DNA from: Streptomyces malaysiensis subsp. samsunensis
GTDB taxonomy: Bacteria; Actinomycetota; Actinomycetes; Streptomycetales; Streptomycetaceae
NCBI RefSeq assembly: GCF_024519315.1
Contig: NZ_JANIIC010000041.1
Location: 1-64,000 of the forward strand
Length of the DNA stretch: 64,000 nt
Reading direction: 5' to 3'
The translations under genes were made by a program, and so were the position numbers. The notes beneath the pieces are model-generated. The model was not told the origin of the DNA and did no database searches. It saw nothing but the letters and a program-made list of their open reading frames with translations. Positions 7,595 to 16,351 of the stretch are shown here, piece after piece. The first letter of the stretch is position 1. Each line of letters begins with the position of its first letter.

Positions 7595-9847
7595 ATGGCA
7601 CTGCGCGCCGGGGACCCGGAGTCCATCGGAGGCTACGCACTCGAGCGGCGGCTCGGCCGCGGCGGTATGGGCACGGTGTATCTGGCCCGGTCGCGGTCGG
7701 GGCGGCGGCTGGCGCTGAAGGTGGTGCATCAGCAGTTCGCCGACGACGACGAGTTCCGGGTGCGGTTCCGGCAGGAGGTGGCAGCCGCCCGGCGGGTCAG
7801 CGGAGCGTTCACCGCGGCCGTCGTGGACGCGGATCCCGATGCCGTACTGCCGTGGATGGCGACCTCGTACGTGCGCGGGCACACCCTCGCCGAGCGGGTC
7901 GCGGCGGACGGTCCGCTGCGCGGTGCCGAGCTGCGGCGGCTGGCGATCGGGCTGGTCGAGGCGTTGCGGGACATCCATCGGGCGGGTGTGGTCCACCGGG
8001 ATCTGAAACCGGCCAACATCGTGCTGTCCGAAGAGGGCCCCCGCGTGATCGACTTCGGCATCTCCCGGGCGGCGGACCACCAGACCCTGACCATGACGGG
8101 CCGGGTCATGGGCACGCCCCCGTTCATGTCGCCGGAGCAGCTGCGCGATCCGCGGGAGGTGGGCCCGGAGTCCGATGTGTTCTCGCTGGCGACGGTGGTG
8201 GTGTACGCGGCGACGGGCCACAGCCCGTTCGACGCGGACAGCCCGTATATGACGGCCTATCAGGTGGTGTACGAGCCGCCGGAGCTGGACGCGGTGACCG
8301 GGCCGCTGCGTGACGCGGTCGCGGACTGCCTGGACAAGGATCCATCCGCGCGCCCCGTGCTGGACGAGCTGCTGGAGCGGCTGGGGAGGCTGCCCGAGGA
8401 CGATACGGACGCGGACGGTACGGATACAGATGGTACGGACGCGGACGGTACGGACACGGACGGTACGGACACGGACGGCGCGGGCTCGGACAGCACGAAC
8501 GCGGGCGGTACGAACCCGGACGGCACCGGTGATCGCGGCACGGACGAGGCCGATGCCGTACCCACCGAAGTCGGCCGTGCGCCGCGCCGTCCCCCGCTCC
8601 GGAGCCGCCCCCTGGTGGCCGCCGCGGCGGCCGCGGGCCTGGTCGCCGCCGTCGTGGGGACGATCGTCGTCCTCCGTGCCGGATCCGGACCCGGTGGCGG
8701 GCCGGACGCCCGCCCCACCACCGGATCCTCGGCGAACCCCGCGCTCCCCTCCGGATGGCGCCCCTGGCAGCGCACGCTCGCCAAGTCCGGCGGCGATGTC
8801 ATGACCCGTGTCGACGGCACTCCGCGCACGGTCAGCGGGCTGACCGGCCGCCGCTGTCTGGCCTCGGGCACGGATCTGTACTGCGGCGGTTCCGGGGTCA
8901 CCCTCACCCGGCTGGACGCCCGGGGGCGGGTGGCCTGGCAGCGGCCGACGAAGCCGGGCGACCTGATAGGGGTGGCCGACGGTCTCGTCCTGGGCACCGT
9001 GGAGGAGTCGGACGGCACGACCCGGCTGGAGGGCTACCGCACCCGTGACGGTGAGCGGGTCTGGAAGACCGATATCGGCAGCTCGTACCAGGGGGCGGTG
9101 TTCCAGCGGGGGCGCCACCACGCCGTACTCACCCAGAGCTGGGACGAGGAGACCTTCCAGGCGGTGGATGTGCGCACCGGCGGCACGCTCTGGTCGCGCC
9201 GGATCGCCCACGGGCTGAGCTGCGGCCCCGATGTGGTGGCCGGGCGCCCCCTCGCCGACTGCGGACCGGTGGAGGACCGGGGCGACCCGGACACCCCGAA
9301 CCGGCTCTACGCCCTCTCCCCCACCACCGGAGCGCCCGAGCGGATCGCCACGCTCGGCTCGGGCTCATTCCTCGCCGAGCGCTCGGGCGACCTCCTCTAT
9401 CTGGAGGAGCGCGGCGACGACTACACCGATCTGCTGTTCCTCGGCACGGACGGCGGACGGGAGCGCCGGGTGAAGCTGCCCCCGGGGCTCTCCGCCCGGC
9501 AGACCACGCCCACTCTGGTGGGCGACACGCTCTACTTCGTACGGCAGAACGGCGAGGTCACCGCCGTCAGCACGGCCGGAAAGCGGCTGTGGAGCAGGGC
9601 GACGCAGGTGGAGTGGCTGGGCCCGCCCGTGGTGTCCGGGCGCCGGGACGCCCTGTATCTGGGCACCGCCGCGGGCCGGGTGATCGCGCTGGACCGCGGG
9701 GACGGCCGGGTGCTGTGGCGGGGCGAGGCGCGCACCGACCCCGGTGGCATCCCCGCCGAGCTGACGCTGAACGGGGACGCCCTCACCACGGTCTATGGGT
9801 TCGACAGCGTGGAGGCGGCCGGGTCCGACGTCAGCCGAGGAGGCTGA
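7595..9847 (+). CDS. Second membrane Ser/Thr protein kinase with PQQ-like ectodomain
   Basis: 750-aa paralogue of the preceding kinase. The kinase domain (about 14-265) is intact: GRGGMGTVYL, ALKVVH, HRDLKPAN, DFGIS, MSPEQ. A Thr/Asp/Gly repeat linker (about 269-315) precedes one membrane helix (about 338-360). The outer region has propeller-type repeats (LYALSPTTGAPER, TAAGRVIALDRGDGRVLW). ATG 7595 follows GGGGGAG. The pair probably arose by tandem duplication and then diverged most in the outer domains. The 3' end overlaps the convergent ilvD by 17 bp. Confidence 0.9.
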   Translation: MALRAGDPESIGGYALERRLGRGGMGTVYLARSRSGRRLALKVVHQQFADDDEFRVRFRQEVAAARRVSGAFTAAVVDADPDAVLPWMATSYVRGHTLAERVAADGPLRGAELRRLAIGLVEALRDIHRAGVVHRDLKPANIVLSEEGPRVIDFGISRAADHQTLTMTGRVMGTPPFMSPEQLRDPREVGPESDVFSLATVVVYAATGHSPFDADSPYMTAYQVVYEPPELDAVTGPLRDAVADCLDKDPSARPVLDELLERLGRLPEDDTDADGTDTDGTDADGTDTDGTDTDGAGSDSTNAGGTNPDGTGDRGTDEADAVPTEVGRAPRRPPLRSRPLVAAAAAAGLVAAVVGTIVVLRAGSGPGGGPDARPTTGSSANPALPSGWRPWQRTLAKSGGDVMTRVDGTPRTVSGLTGRRCLASGTDLYCGGSGVTLTRLDARGRVAWQRPTKPGDLIGVADGLVLGTVEESDGTTRLEGYRTRDGERVWKTDIGSSYQGAVFQRGRHHAVLTQSWDEETFQAVDVRTGGTLWSRRIAHGLSCGPDVVAGRPLADCGPVEDRGDPDTPNRLYALSPTTGAPERIATLGSGSFLAERSGDLLYLEERGDDYTDLLFLGTDGGRERRVKLPPGLSARQTTPTLVGDTLYFVRQNGEVTAVSTAGKRLWSRATQVEWLGPPVVSGRRDALYLGTAAGRVIALDRGDGRVLWRGEARTDPGGIPAELTLNGDALTTVYGFDSVEAAGSDVSRGG
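8403..8528 (+). repeat. 15-bp in-frame repeat encoding DGTDT-like linker
   Basis: Degenerate tandem repeat of about 15 bp (GGACGGTACGGACAC-like) that encodes about eight copies of D-G-T-D-T/A. It forms an acidic flexible spacer between the kinase domain and the membrane helix. The copy number could vary between strains. Confidence 0.75.
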
Positions 9848-11681
9848 CGTCCCGGATCGCGCCCTTGTCCGCGCTGGTGGCCATCGCCGCGTAGGCGCGC
9901 AGCGCGGTGGACACCTTGCGCTCGCGGTTCTTCGGGGCGTAGACACCGCCGAGCGCCTCGCGGCGGGCCGCCAGCTCCTCCTCGCTCACCAGGAGTTCGA
10001 TGGAGCGGGCGGGGATGTCGATGCGGATCCGGTCGCCGTCCTGGACCAGGGCGATGGTGCCGCCGGACGCCGCCTCCGGCGAGGCGTGGCCGATGGAGAG
10101 ACCCGAAGTGCCGCCGGAGAAGCGGCCGTCGGTGACCAGCGCACACGCCTTGCCCAGGCCGCGGCCCTTGAGGAAGGAGGTGGGGTAGAGCATCTCCTGC
10201 ATACCGGGGCCGCCCTTGGGGCCCTCGTAGCGGATGACGACGACGTCGCCCTCCTTGACCTGCTTGCCCAGGATCCGCTCGACGGCCTCCTCCTGGGATT
10301 CGCAGACCACGGCGGGGCCCTCGAAGGTCCAGATGGACTCGTCCACGCCTGCGGTCTTCACCACACTGCCGTCGACGGACAGATTGCCCTTGAGGACGGC
10401 GAGTCCGCCGTCCTTGGAGTAGGCGTGCTCCATGTCGCGGATGCAGCCGCCCGCGGCGTCGGTGTCCAGCGAGTCCCAGCGCTCGGACTGCGAGAAGGCG
10501 GTGGCGGAGCGCTTGCAGCCGGGGGCCGCGTGCCACAGCTCGACGGCCTCGGCCGAGGGCGAACCGCCGCGCACGTCCCAGGTCTTGAGCCAGTCGGCGA
10601 GCGAGGCGCTGTGCACGGAGTGGACGTCCTCGTTCAGCAGCCCGCCGCGGAACAGCTCGCCGAGGATCGCCGGGATGCCGCCCGCGCGGTGCACGTCCTC
10701 CATGTAGTACGTGCCGCCGGGGGCGACGTTCGGGGCGACCTTGGCCAGACAGGGCACCCGCCGCGAGACCTCGTCGATGTCCTCGAGGTCGTAGTCGAGA
10801 CCGGCCTCCTGGGCGGCGGCCAGCAGATGCAGGATCGTGTTGGTCGAGCCGCCCATGGCGATGTCGAGCGCCATGGCGTTCTCGAAGGCGGCGCGGGAGC
10901 CGATGGAGCGCGGCAGCACGGTGTGGTCGTCCTGCTCGTAGTGGCGCTTGGTGATCTCCACGACGGTGCGGCCCGCGGTCTCGTAGAGCGCCTTGCGGGC
11001 GGTGTGGGTGGCCAGCACCGAGCCGTTGCCCGGCAGGGAGAGGCCGATCGCCTCGGTCAGGCAGTTCATCGAGTTGGCGGTGAACATGCCGGAACAGGAG
11101 CCGCAGGTCGGGCAGGCGTTGTTCTCGATACGGAGGATGTCCTCGTCCGAGACGCTCTCGTTGACCGCGTCCGAGATCGCGTTGACCAGGTCCAGCTTGC
11201 GGACGGTGCCGTCCACGAGCGTGGCCTCGCCCGCCTCCATGGGGCCGCCGGACACGAAGACGGTCGGGATGTTGAGCCGCATCGCGGCCATCAGCATCCC
11301 GGGCGTGATCTTGTCGCAGTTGGAGATGCAGATCAGCGCGTCGGCGCAGTGGGCCTCGACCATGTACTCCACGGAGTCGGCGATCAGGTCGCGGGAGGGG
11401 AGGCTGTAGAGCATCCCGCCGTGGCCCATGGCGATGCCGTCGTCCACGGCGATGGTGTTGAACTCGCGCGCGATGCCGCCCGCCGCGTGGATCGCCTCGC
11501 TCACGATCCGGCCGACCGGCTGGAGGTGGGTGTGGCCGGGCACGAACTCGGTGAAGCTGTTGGCCACGGCGACGATCGGCTTGCCGAAGTCCTCGCGCGC
11601 TACGCCGGAAGCCTGCATAAGGGCGCGGGCGCCCGCCATGTTTCGGCCGTGGGTGACGGTGCGAGACCTCAGCTCGGGCAC
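9831..11681 (-). CDS. ilvD: Dihydroxy-acid dehydratase
   Basis: 616-aa Fe-S dehydratase making 2-keto acids for valine, leucine and isoleucine synthesis. Cluster-ligand motifs are visible: CDKITPGM at about 126 and CPTCGSCSGMF at about 197. The C-terminal dehydratase motifs (FSGGTSGLSIGH) are complete. GTG 11681 follows GAGGGAG at about 9 nt. The length is that of the long Ilv/Edd class. The 3' end overlaps the kinase gene on the other strand, so the two transcripts are antisense at their ends. Confidence 0.96.
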   Translation of the reverse strand: MPELRSRTVTHGRNMAGARALMQASGVAREDFGKPIVAVANSFTEFVPGHTHLQPVGRIVSEAIHAAGGIAREFNTIAVDDGIAMGHGGMLYSLPSRDLIADSVEYMVEAHCADALICISNCDKITPGMLMAAMRLNIPTVFVSGGPMEAGEATLVDGTVRKLDLVNAISDAVNESVSDEDILRIENNACPTCGSCSGMFTANSMNCLTEAIGLSLPGNGSVLATHTARKALYETAGRTVVEITKRHYEQDDHTVLPRSIGSRAAFENAMALDIAMGGSTNTILHLLAAAQEAGLDYDLEDIDEVSRRVPCLAKVAPNVAPGGTYYMEDVHRAGGIPAILGELFRGGLLNEDVHSVHSASLADWLKTWDVRGGSPSAEAVELWHAAPGCKRSATAFSQSERWDSLDTDAAGGCIRDMEHAYSKDGGLAVLKGNLSVDGSVVKTAGVDESIWTFEGPAVVCESQEEAVERILGKQVKEGDVVVIRYEGPKGGPGMQEMLYPTSFLKGRGLGKACALVTDGRFSGGTSGLSIGHASPEAASGGTIALVQDGDRIRIDIPARSIELLVSEEELAARREALGGVYAPKNRERKVSTALRAYAAMATSADKGAIRDVSLLG

Positions 11682-11756
11682 GGTGCTCGGCTCCCTCGTA
11701 GTACGTGCGTCATGCGAATCGGATCAGAGTCTTCTGAGACTACGCCTGTGTCCACG

Positions 11757-11781
11757 GATCCGGATGGTCCGTCCGGATCCA
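11757..11781. promoter_or_regulatory. 9-bp palindrome upstream of ilvD
   Basis: GGATCCGGA and TCCGGATCC form a perfect 9-bp inverted repeat with a 7-nt spacer, about 75 bp before the ilvD start. It could be an operator for ilvD or the terminator of the upstream TetR gene. A smaller AGTCT/AGACT repeat lies between it and ilvD. Confidence 0.4.
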
Positions 11782-11824
11782 GAGACGGCCGGGTCACTGT
11801 GCGGAGCGGGGGAACGGCGCTGGG

Positions 11825-11914
11825 TCAGCGGCCGGGTCCGTCGTCGGGCCTCGATCAACGGCCCGGTCCGTCGTCGGCTCTCGATCAGCGGCTGTCCGCC
11901 GTCGGCCCTCGATC
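11825..11914. repeat. Three 30-bp tandem repeats
   Basis: Units start at 11825, 11855 and 11885 (TCAGCGGCCGGGTCC-like, each ending CCTCGA or TCTCGA). The array runs into the stop codon of the TetR gene on the minus strand. One of several minisatellite-like arrays in this window. Confidence 0.7.
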
Positions 11915-12542
11915 AGCTCTCGGTCAGATAGCGCTGGATGGTGGGCCCCACCATGGCCACGATGTCGTCGACCGCCGCCGACGCGATCGGCTCCATCCGG
12001 ATCACATAGCGCAGCATCGCGATCCCGATGAGATGGCCGGCCGCCAGCTGCGCCCGGAACTCGGGGCTCGGGACGTCCAGCTCACCCGCCATCCGCAGCA
12101 GCACCCGGCGCTCGATCATGCCGCGCAGCACCGCGGCGGCGGTCTCGTTCGTCAGCGCGGAGCGCATCACGGCGAGCATGGGCGGCCGGCTGACCGGGTT
12201 CTCCCAGATGCCGAACATATAGCGGGCCATCCGCTCGCCCGCGCCCTCCCGGCTGCCGTGCACCGCGTCCGGGGTGCCCATGGCGGGCGCCAGGATCAGC
12301 TCGATGGCCGCCTCGAAGACCTGCTCCTTGGTGCCGAAGTAGTGGTGAACCAGGGCCGGGTCCACCTCCGCGGCCTTGGCGATACCGCGGATCGAGGTCT
12401 TGTCGTAGCCGCGCGCGGCGAATTCGCCGCGCGCCGCGGTCAGGATCCGGTCGCGGGCCGCGGGGCCTTCGGAGGCGCTGGTACGGGCCGGGCGGCCACG
12501 CTTGCGCGGGCCCGTGGCGGGCCCGGATGCGGCGGGGGTCAT
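11913..12542 (-). CDS. TetR-family transcriptional regulator
   Basis: 209 aa. The N-terminal HTH lies at about 27-73 (ILTAARGEFAARGYDKTSIRGIA, then HHYFGTKEQVF), preceded by a basic RKRGRPART segment. The C-terminal ligand domain is all-helical, and the ligand is unknown. The ATG at 12542 overlaps the stop of the upstream TIM-barrel gene as ATGA, so the two are translationally coupled and probably work together. No separate ribosome site is needed. Confidence 0.88.
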   Translation of the reverse strand: MTPAASGPATGPRKRGRPARTSASEGPAARDRILTAARGEFAARGYDKTSIRGIAKAAEVDPALVHHYFGTKEQVFEAAIELILAPAMGTPDAVHGSREGAGERMARYMFGIWENPVSRPPMLAVMRSALTNETAAAVLRGMIERRVLLRMAGELDVPSPEFRAQLAAGHLIGIAMLRYVIRMEPIASAAVDDIVAMVGPTIQRYLTES

Positions 12543-13384
12543 GAACCGGGCACCACCCTGCTCGGCGGGTTGGCCGAGGTCGGCGAGGCGAGGTGCAGCC
12601 GGGTGAAGGCCAGGGCCTCCGCCAGATCGGCCTCGCGCTCGGTCGTGGACATGGCACGCCGGGTGTTGACCTCGACGACCACATTGCCGTCGAAACCGGT
12701 GGTCGCGAGCCGTTCCAGCAGCTCGGCGCAGGGCTGGGTGCCGCGTCCTGGCACCAGGTGCTCGTCCTTGTTGGAGCCCTGGCCATCGGCGAGGTGGAGA
12801 TGGGCCAGCCGGTCGCCCATGCGGTCCACCATCTCCAGCGCGTTCGTACGGGCGGTCGCGGTGTGCGACAGATCGATCGTGAAGTGGCGGTAGTCGTCCT
12901 TGGTGACGTCCCACCCCGGGGCGTACGCGAGCATCTCGCGGTCGCGGTAGCGCCACGGGTACATGTTCTCGACCGCGAACCGCACATCGGTCTCATCGGC
13001 CATCCGCCAGATTCCGCGGACGAACTCGCGGGCGTAGGTCCGCTGCCACCGGAACGGCGGATGGACCACGACGGTGGACGCGTCCAGCTTCTCGGCGGCC
13101 GCCCTCGCCCGCTGGAGCTTCACCCACGGGTCGGTCGACCAGACCCGCTGGGTGATCAGCAGACAGGGGGCGTGCACGGCGAGGATCGGCACCTGGTGGT
13201 AGTCCGACAGCCGACGCAGTGCCTCGATATCCTGGCTGACCGGATCGGTCCACACCATGACCTCGACGCCGTCGTAGCCCAGGCGTGCCGCGATCTCGAA
13301 GGCCGTCGCCGTCGACTCCGGATAGACCGAGGCTGTGGACAGCGCGACCTTCGCATCCGGGATGCGCACCACTGGCTCTGTCAC
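12539..13384 (-). CDS. Sugar phosphate isomerase/epimerase-like TIM-barrel protein
   Basis: 281 aa, xylose-isomerase-like TIM barrel (AP endonuclease 2 superfamily). Metal-site-type residues are seen in VVVHPPFRW, VENMYPW, FTIDLSHTA, LHLADG and VVEVNTRRA. The reaction is not known. GTG 13384 is chosen because TACGCT lies 7 nt upstream, giving a leaderless-type start; the longer upstream frame is low complexity. It is the first gene of a two-gene unit with the coupled TetR regulator. Confidence 0.8.
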   Translation of the reverse strand: MTEPVVRIPDAKVALSTASVYPESTATAFEIAARLGYDGVEVMVWTDPVSQDIEALRRLSDYHQVPILAVHAPCLLITQRVWSTDPWVKLQRARAAAEKLDASTVVVHPPFRWQRTYAREFVRGIWRMADETDVRFAVENMYPWRYRDREMLAYAPGWDVTKDDYRHFTIDLSHTATARTNALEMVDRMGDRLAHLHLADGQGSNKDEHLVPGRGTQPCAELLERLATTGFDGNVVVEVNTRRAMSTTEREADLAEALAFTRLHLASPTSANPPSRVVPGS

Positions 13385-13480
13385 GAGGGACAGCGTACGG
13401 CGGCTGCTCTCCGCAACCGAACCGCGGCGGCCTTCGCGGCCGAACGGCCGCCGCTTTCCGGCCCCGGTCACGCTCCATGG

Positions 13481-14410
13481 TCAGGTGGGCAGATGGTCCA
13501 GGCGGCGCAGGATGACGCCCTCGCGCAGCGCCCACGGGCAGATCTCCAGCTGGTCCACGCCGAACAGATCCATCGCGGCCTCCGCCACCAGCGCCCCGGC
13601 CGGGAGCTGCCCGGCCCGGCCCTCGGAGACCCCGGGCAGCTCGGCCCGTTCCTGAGTGGACATGACGGCCAGCTTGGGCACCCACTCCTCCAGCGCCCGG
13701 CGGGTGAGCCGGCGCTCCACGTACAGCCCCTCGGCGGAGCGCGCGGCGCCGGTGATCCTGGCCAGCTGCTTGAACGTCTTGGAAGTGGCCACCACATGGT
13801 CCGGTGCGCCATGACGGCTGAAATCGCCGACGCTCCGGGCGATCTCGGCCCGCACATGGCGCCGCAGGGCCCGTACGTCGGCCGTGTCCGGCGGGTCGCC
13901 GGGCAGCCAGGATCCGGTCAGCCGGCCGGCCCCCAGCGGCAGCGAGACCGCCGCGTCGGGCTCCTCGTCCATGCCGTACGCGATCTCCAGCGAACCGCCG
14001 CCGATGTCCAGGACCAGCAGCTTCCCCGCGGACCAGCCGAACCAGCGGCGGGCGGCCAGAAAGGTGAGCCGCGCCTCGTCCGCGCCGCTGAGCACCTGGA
14101 GCCGTACCCCGGTCTCCTCGGTGACCCGGGCCAGGACCTCATCGGCGTTGGACGCCTCGCGGACGGCGGAGGTCGCGAACGGCAGAACGTCCTCGACGCC
14201 CTTGTCCTCGGCCGCCTCCAGCGCCTCCATGACCACCGCGATCAGGCGGTCGACACCTTCGGGGCCGATGGCCCCGTCCCCGTCGAGGAGTTCGGCCAGC
14301 CGCAGTTCGGCCTTGTGCGAATGCGCGGGCAGCGGGCGCGCGCCGGGGTGGGCGTCCATCACGAGCAGATGAACTGTATTCGAACCCACGTCGAGGACAC
14401 CGAGTCTCAT
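13481..14410 (-). CDS. Ppx/GppA-family phosphatase
   Basis: 309 aa, actin-fold phosphatase of the exopolyphosphatase/pppGpp phosphatase family. The phosphate-binding motifs are intact: DVGSNTVHLLV at 7-17 and the second glycine loop DIGGGSLEI near 143. It is the short form without the C-terminal HD domain. It may act on polyphosphate or pppGpp. ATG 14410 has TAGCGT 7 nt upstream, so it is predicted leaderless. It is divergent from the Cys-rich gene at 14542. Confidence 0.88.
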   Translation of the reverse strand: MRLGVLDVGSNTVHLLVMDAHPGARPLPAHSHKAELRLAELLDGDGAIGPEGVDRLIAVVMEALEAAEDKGVEDVLPFATSAVREASNADEVLARVTEETGVRLQVLSGADEARLTFLAARRWFGWSAGKLLVLDIGGGSLEIAYGMDEEPDAAVSLPLGAGRLTGSWLPGDPPDTADVRALRRHVRAEIARSVGDFSRHGAPDHVVATSKTFKQLARITGAARSAEGLYVERRLTRRALEEWVPKLAVMSTQERAELPGVSEGRAGQLPAGALVAEAAMDLFGVDQLEICPWALREGVILRRLDHLPT

Positions 14411-14541
14411 GACGTGAACGCTACTGCTCCCGCCTTGGTGTCATGCACAGGTCCCCCGCGATCTCGCACAGCGGCAGCGCCGCCGTGTGTACGCGGTCCC
14501 CACCTTCGGCTTTTCGCCGGTCGGCCGCCTACCCTTGCACC

Positions 14542-15474
14542 GTGGCAAAGACGAAAAAGGCGAAGCGGGACAAAGGCCGGAAGAACGCCCTGGAGTGGGC
14601 GGCCAAGGAGCCGACCACGTCCGAGGCCGTGGATGCCGGGACCGGGGGCGCCGGGGCCGAGGGCGCCGGGGCCGGGGCCGGGGCTGCCGAGGACGAGGTC
14701 GGTCTTGACTTCGCCCGCGCCTGGGTCGAATTCCCCGACCCGGCCGACGACGAACAGCTCTTCCGATGCGATCTGACCTGGCTGACCTCCCGGTGGACCT
14801 GCATCTTCGGCCAGGGCTGCCAGGGCATCCAGGCGGGGCGGGCCAGCGACGGCTGCTGCACGCTGGGCGCGCACTTCTCCGACGAGGACGACGAGGCGCG
14901 GGTCGGACGCCATATGGCCCGGCTGACCCCGAAGATCTGGCAGTTCCACGACGAGGGGCACGCCTCGGGGTGGGTCCAGGAGGACGAGGACGGCGAACGG
15001 CAGACCCGGCGCCACAAGGGCTCGTGCATCTTCCAGAACCGGCCGGGCTTCGCGGGCGGCGCGGGCTGCGCACTGCACATCCTGGCGCTGCGGGAGGGTC
15101 GCGAGCCGCTGGAGACCAAGCCGGACGTCTGCTGGCAGCTGCCGGTGCGCCGGTCCTACGACTGGATCGACCGGCCGGACGACACCCGGGTGCTGCGGAT
15201 CACCATCGCCGAGTACGACCGGCGCGGCTGGGGGCCTGGCGGCCACGACCTGCACTGGTGGTGCACGTCGGCCACCTCGGCGCACGGCGGCGGGGAGCCG
15301 GTGTTCCGCTCGTACCGGCCGGAACTCACGGAGCTGATGGGCAAGGGCGGCTACGACCGGCTGGTCGAGCTGTGCGAGCAGCGCATGGCGTCCTCGCTGC
15401 CGCTGCTGGCGCCGCACCCGGCGGATCCGAGAGGTCCGATGGATTCGGCACACCCGGCGGGTGGGACTGACTGA
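14542..15474 (+). CDS. Conserved Cys-rich protein, YkgJ/DUF3109-like cluster
   Basis: 310 aa. It starts with a Lys-rich segment (AKTKKAKRDKGRK), then an acidic linker and a core with conserved cysteines: CIFGQGCQG, GCCTLG, GSCIF, GAGCALH, VCWQLP. The pattern resembles Zn/Fe-chelating CxxxCC-type domains. The role is unknown. GTG 14542 follows TACCCT by 6 nt (leaderless-type); no ribosome site is visible and the upstream reading frame has poor codon bias. The stop lies inside a strong 19-bp hairpin. Confidence 0.75.
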   Translation: MAKTKKAKRDKGRKNALEWAAKEPTTSEAVDAGTGGAGAEGAGAGAGAAEDEVGLDFARAWVEFPDPADDEQLFRCDLTWLTSRWTCIFGQGCQGIQAGRASDGCCTLGAHFSDEDDEARVGRHMARLTPKIWQFHDEGHASGWVQEDEDGERQTRRHKGSCIFQNRPGFAGGAGCALHILALREGREPLETKPDVCWQLPVRRSYDWIDRPDDTRVLRITIAEYDRRGWGPGGHDLHWWCTSATSAHGGGEPVFRSYRPELTELMGKGGYDRLVELCEQRMASSLPLLAPHPADPRGPMDSAHPAGGTD

Positions 15475-15508
15475 CGCGGCTGGATCGCTCGCGTCAGTCA
15501 GTCCCACC
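15460..15508. terminator. 19-bp perfect hairpin overlapping a stop codon
   Basis: 15460-15478 pairs perfectly with 15490-15508 around an 11-nt loop. The stop codon (15472-15474) lies inside the left arm. It probably ends transcription of the Cys-rich gene. Fragments of the arm (GACTGACGCGAGCGATCC) reappear in the downstream repeat array, which suggests the array grew from it. Confidence 0.75.
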
Positions 15509-15885
15509 GGCCTAGTCGATCCGGCGGACCCGGCGGAAGGGGCCGACTGACGCGAGCGATCCAGCCGCGTCGGGCCTCACCAGTCCGGCCGACCCGGCAA
15601 ACCTGGCGGACCCGGCTGACGCGGCAGACGGACGCGGGCGATCCGGGCCGCCCCACCGATCAGCCCATCCAGCGAACCCGCCGAAGAGGCCGTTGCGGCG
15701 GATGGGACGGACTGACGCGAGCGATCCGGCCGCGCCCCTCACCCCACCGGTCCGGCCGCTCCGGTGAGCCTGGCCGAAGGGGCCGTTGCGGCGGGTGGGG
15801 CTGGCTGACACGAGCGATCCGGCCGCGCCCCTCACCCCACCGGTCCGGCCGCTCCGGTGAGCCCGGCGGACCCGGCCGATCCGGT
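15509..15885. repeat. 93-bp tandem repeats with degenerate flanking copies
   Basis: Two close copies start at 15688 and 15781 (each GGCCGTTGCGGCGG...), period 93 bp. Decayed copies with the same GACTGACGCGAGCGATCC core reach back to about 15540. The minus-strand reading frame stays open across the array because 93 is a multiple of 3, but its composition (Arg/Gly/Ala) does not look like a protein. Confidence 0.7.
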
Positions 15886-15989
15886 CTACTGACACGGCCG
15901 TGTCGACGTAATGGCCGGTCCTGTGTCTGCCCACCGGTCGGCGTGCGCCGCCACTGGCGGGACTTCGCCGCCGCTCATGCCCAGCCCTT

Positions 15990-16350
15990 CGGCACCACCG
16001 ACCGGTGTCCAGTCCGCCGACCGGCGCGTCCAGCCCGCCCACCGGCGCGTCCTGTCCGCGTACCCGACGCGTCCGGGCCCCCGGTCGGCGTGTGCGGCCC
16101 GCCGGTCGAGGTGGTCGGGTCTGCCGAGGTCGAGCGGGCCGGGCAGCCGGTCGACGCCCCCGGGCAGCCGGTCGACGGCTCCGGGCCGCCGCTGGTCGCC
16201 TCCGAGCCATCCGTCGGCGCACGTCCGGGCCAACCGCGGACGCGTGCCCCGCCGCCAACCCCCGACGCGCGCCCCCGCCGCCAACCGCCGACGCGCGTGT
16301 CGTGTCCGTCAGCGCCGTCAGCGCCGTCAGCCGACGTTCCCGGGCCGTGG
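15990..16350. repeat. Low-complexity GC-rich short repeats
   Basis: Several short degenerate repeats (GCCGGTCGACG, CCGCCAACCGCCGACGCG, CAGCGCCGT) fill the space up to the 3' end of the sigma-fusion gene. No gene is supported here on either strand. Confidence 0.55.
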
Positions 16351-16351
16351 C

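Noticed and set aside
5330..9211. 1,293-codon minus-strand frame opposite both kinases
   Set aside because: Shadow frame from biased third positions; kinase motifs are clear on the plus strand.
9795..12893. Long plus-strand frame opposite ilvD and the TetR gene
   Set aside because: Shadow; ilvD and TetR motifs are on the minus strand.
15512..16258. Open minus-strand frame of 248 codons with internal 31-residue repeats
   Set aside because: It only mirrors the 93-bp DNA repeat; Arg/Gly/Ala composition and lack of a ribosome site argue against a protein.
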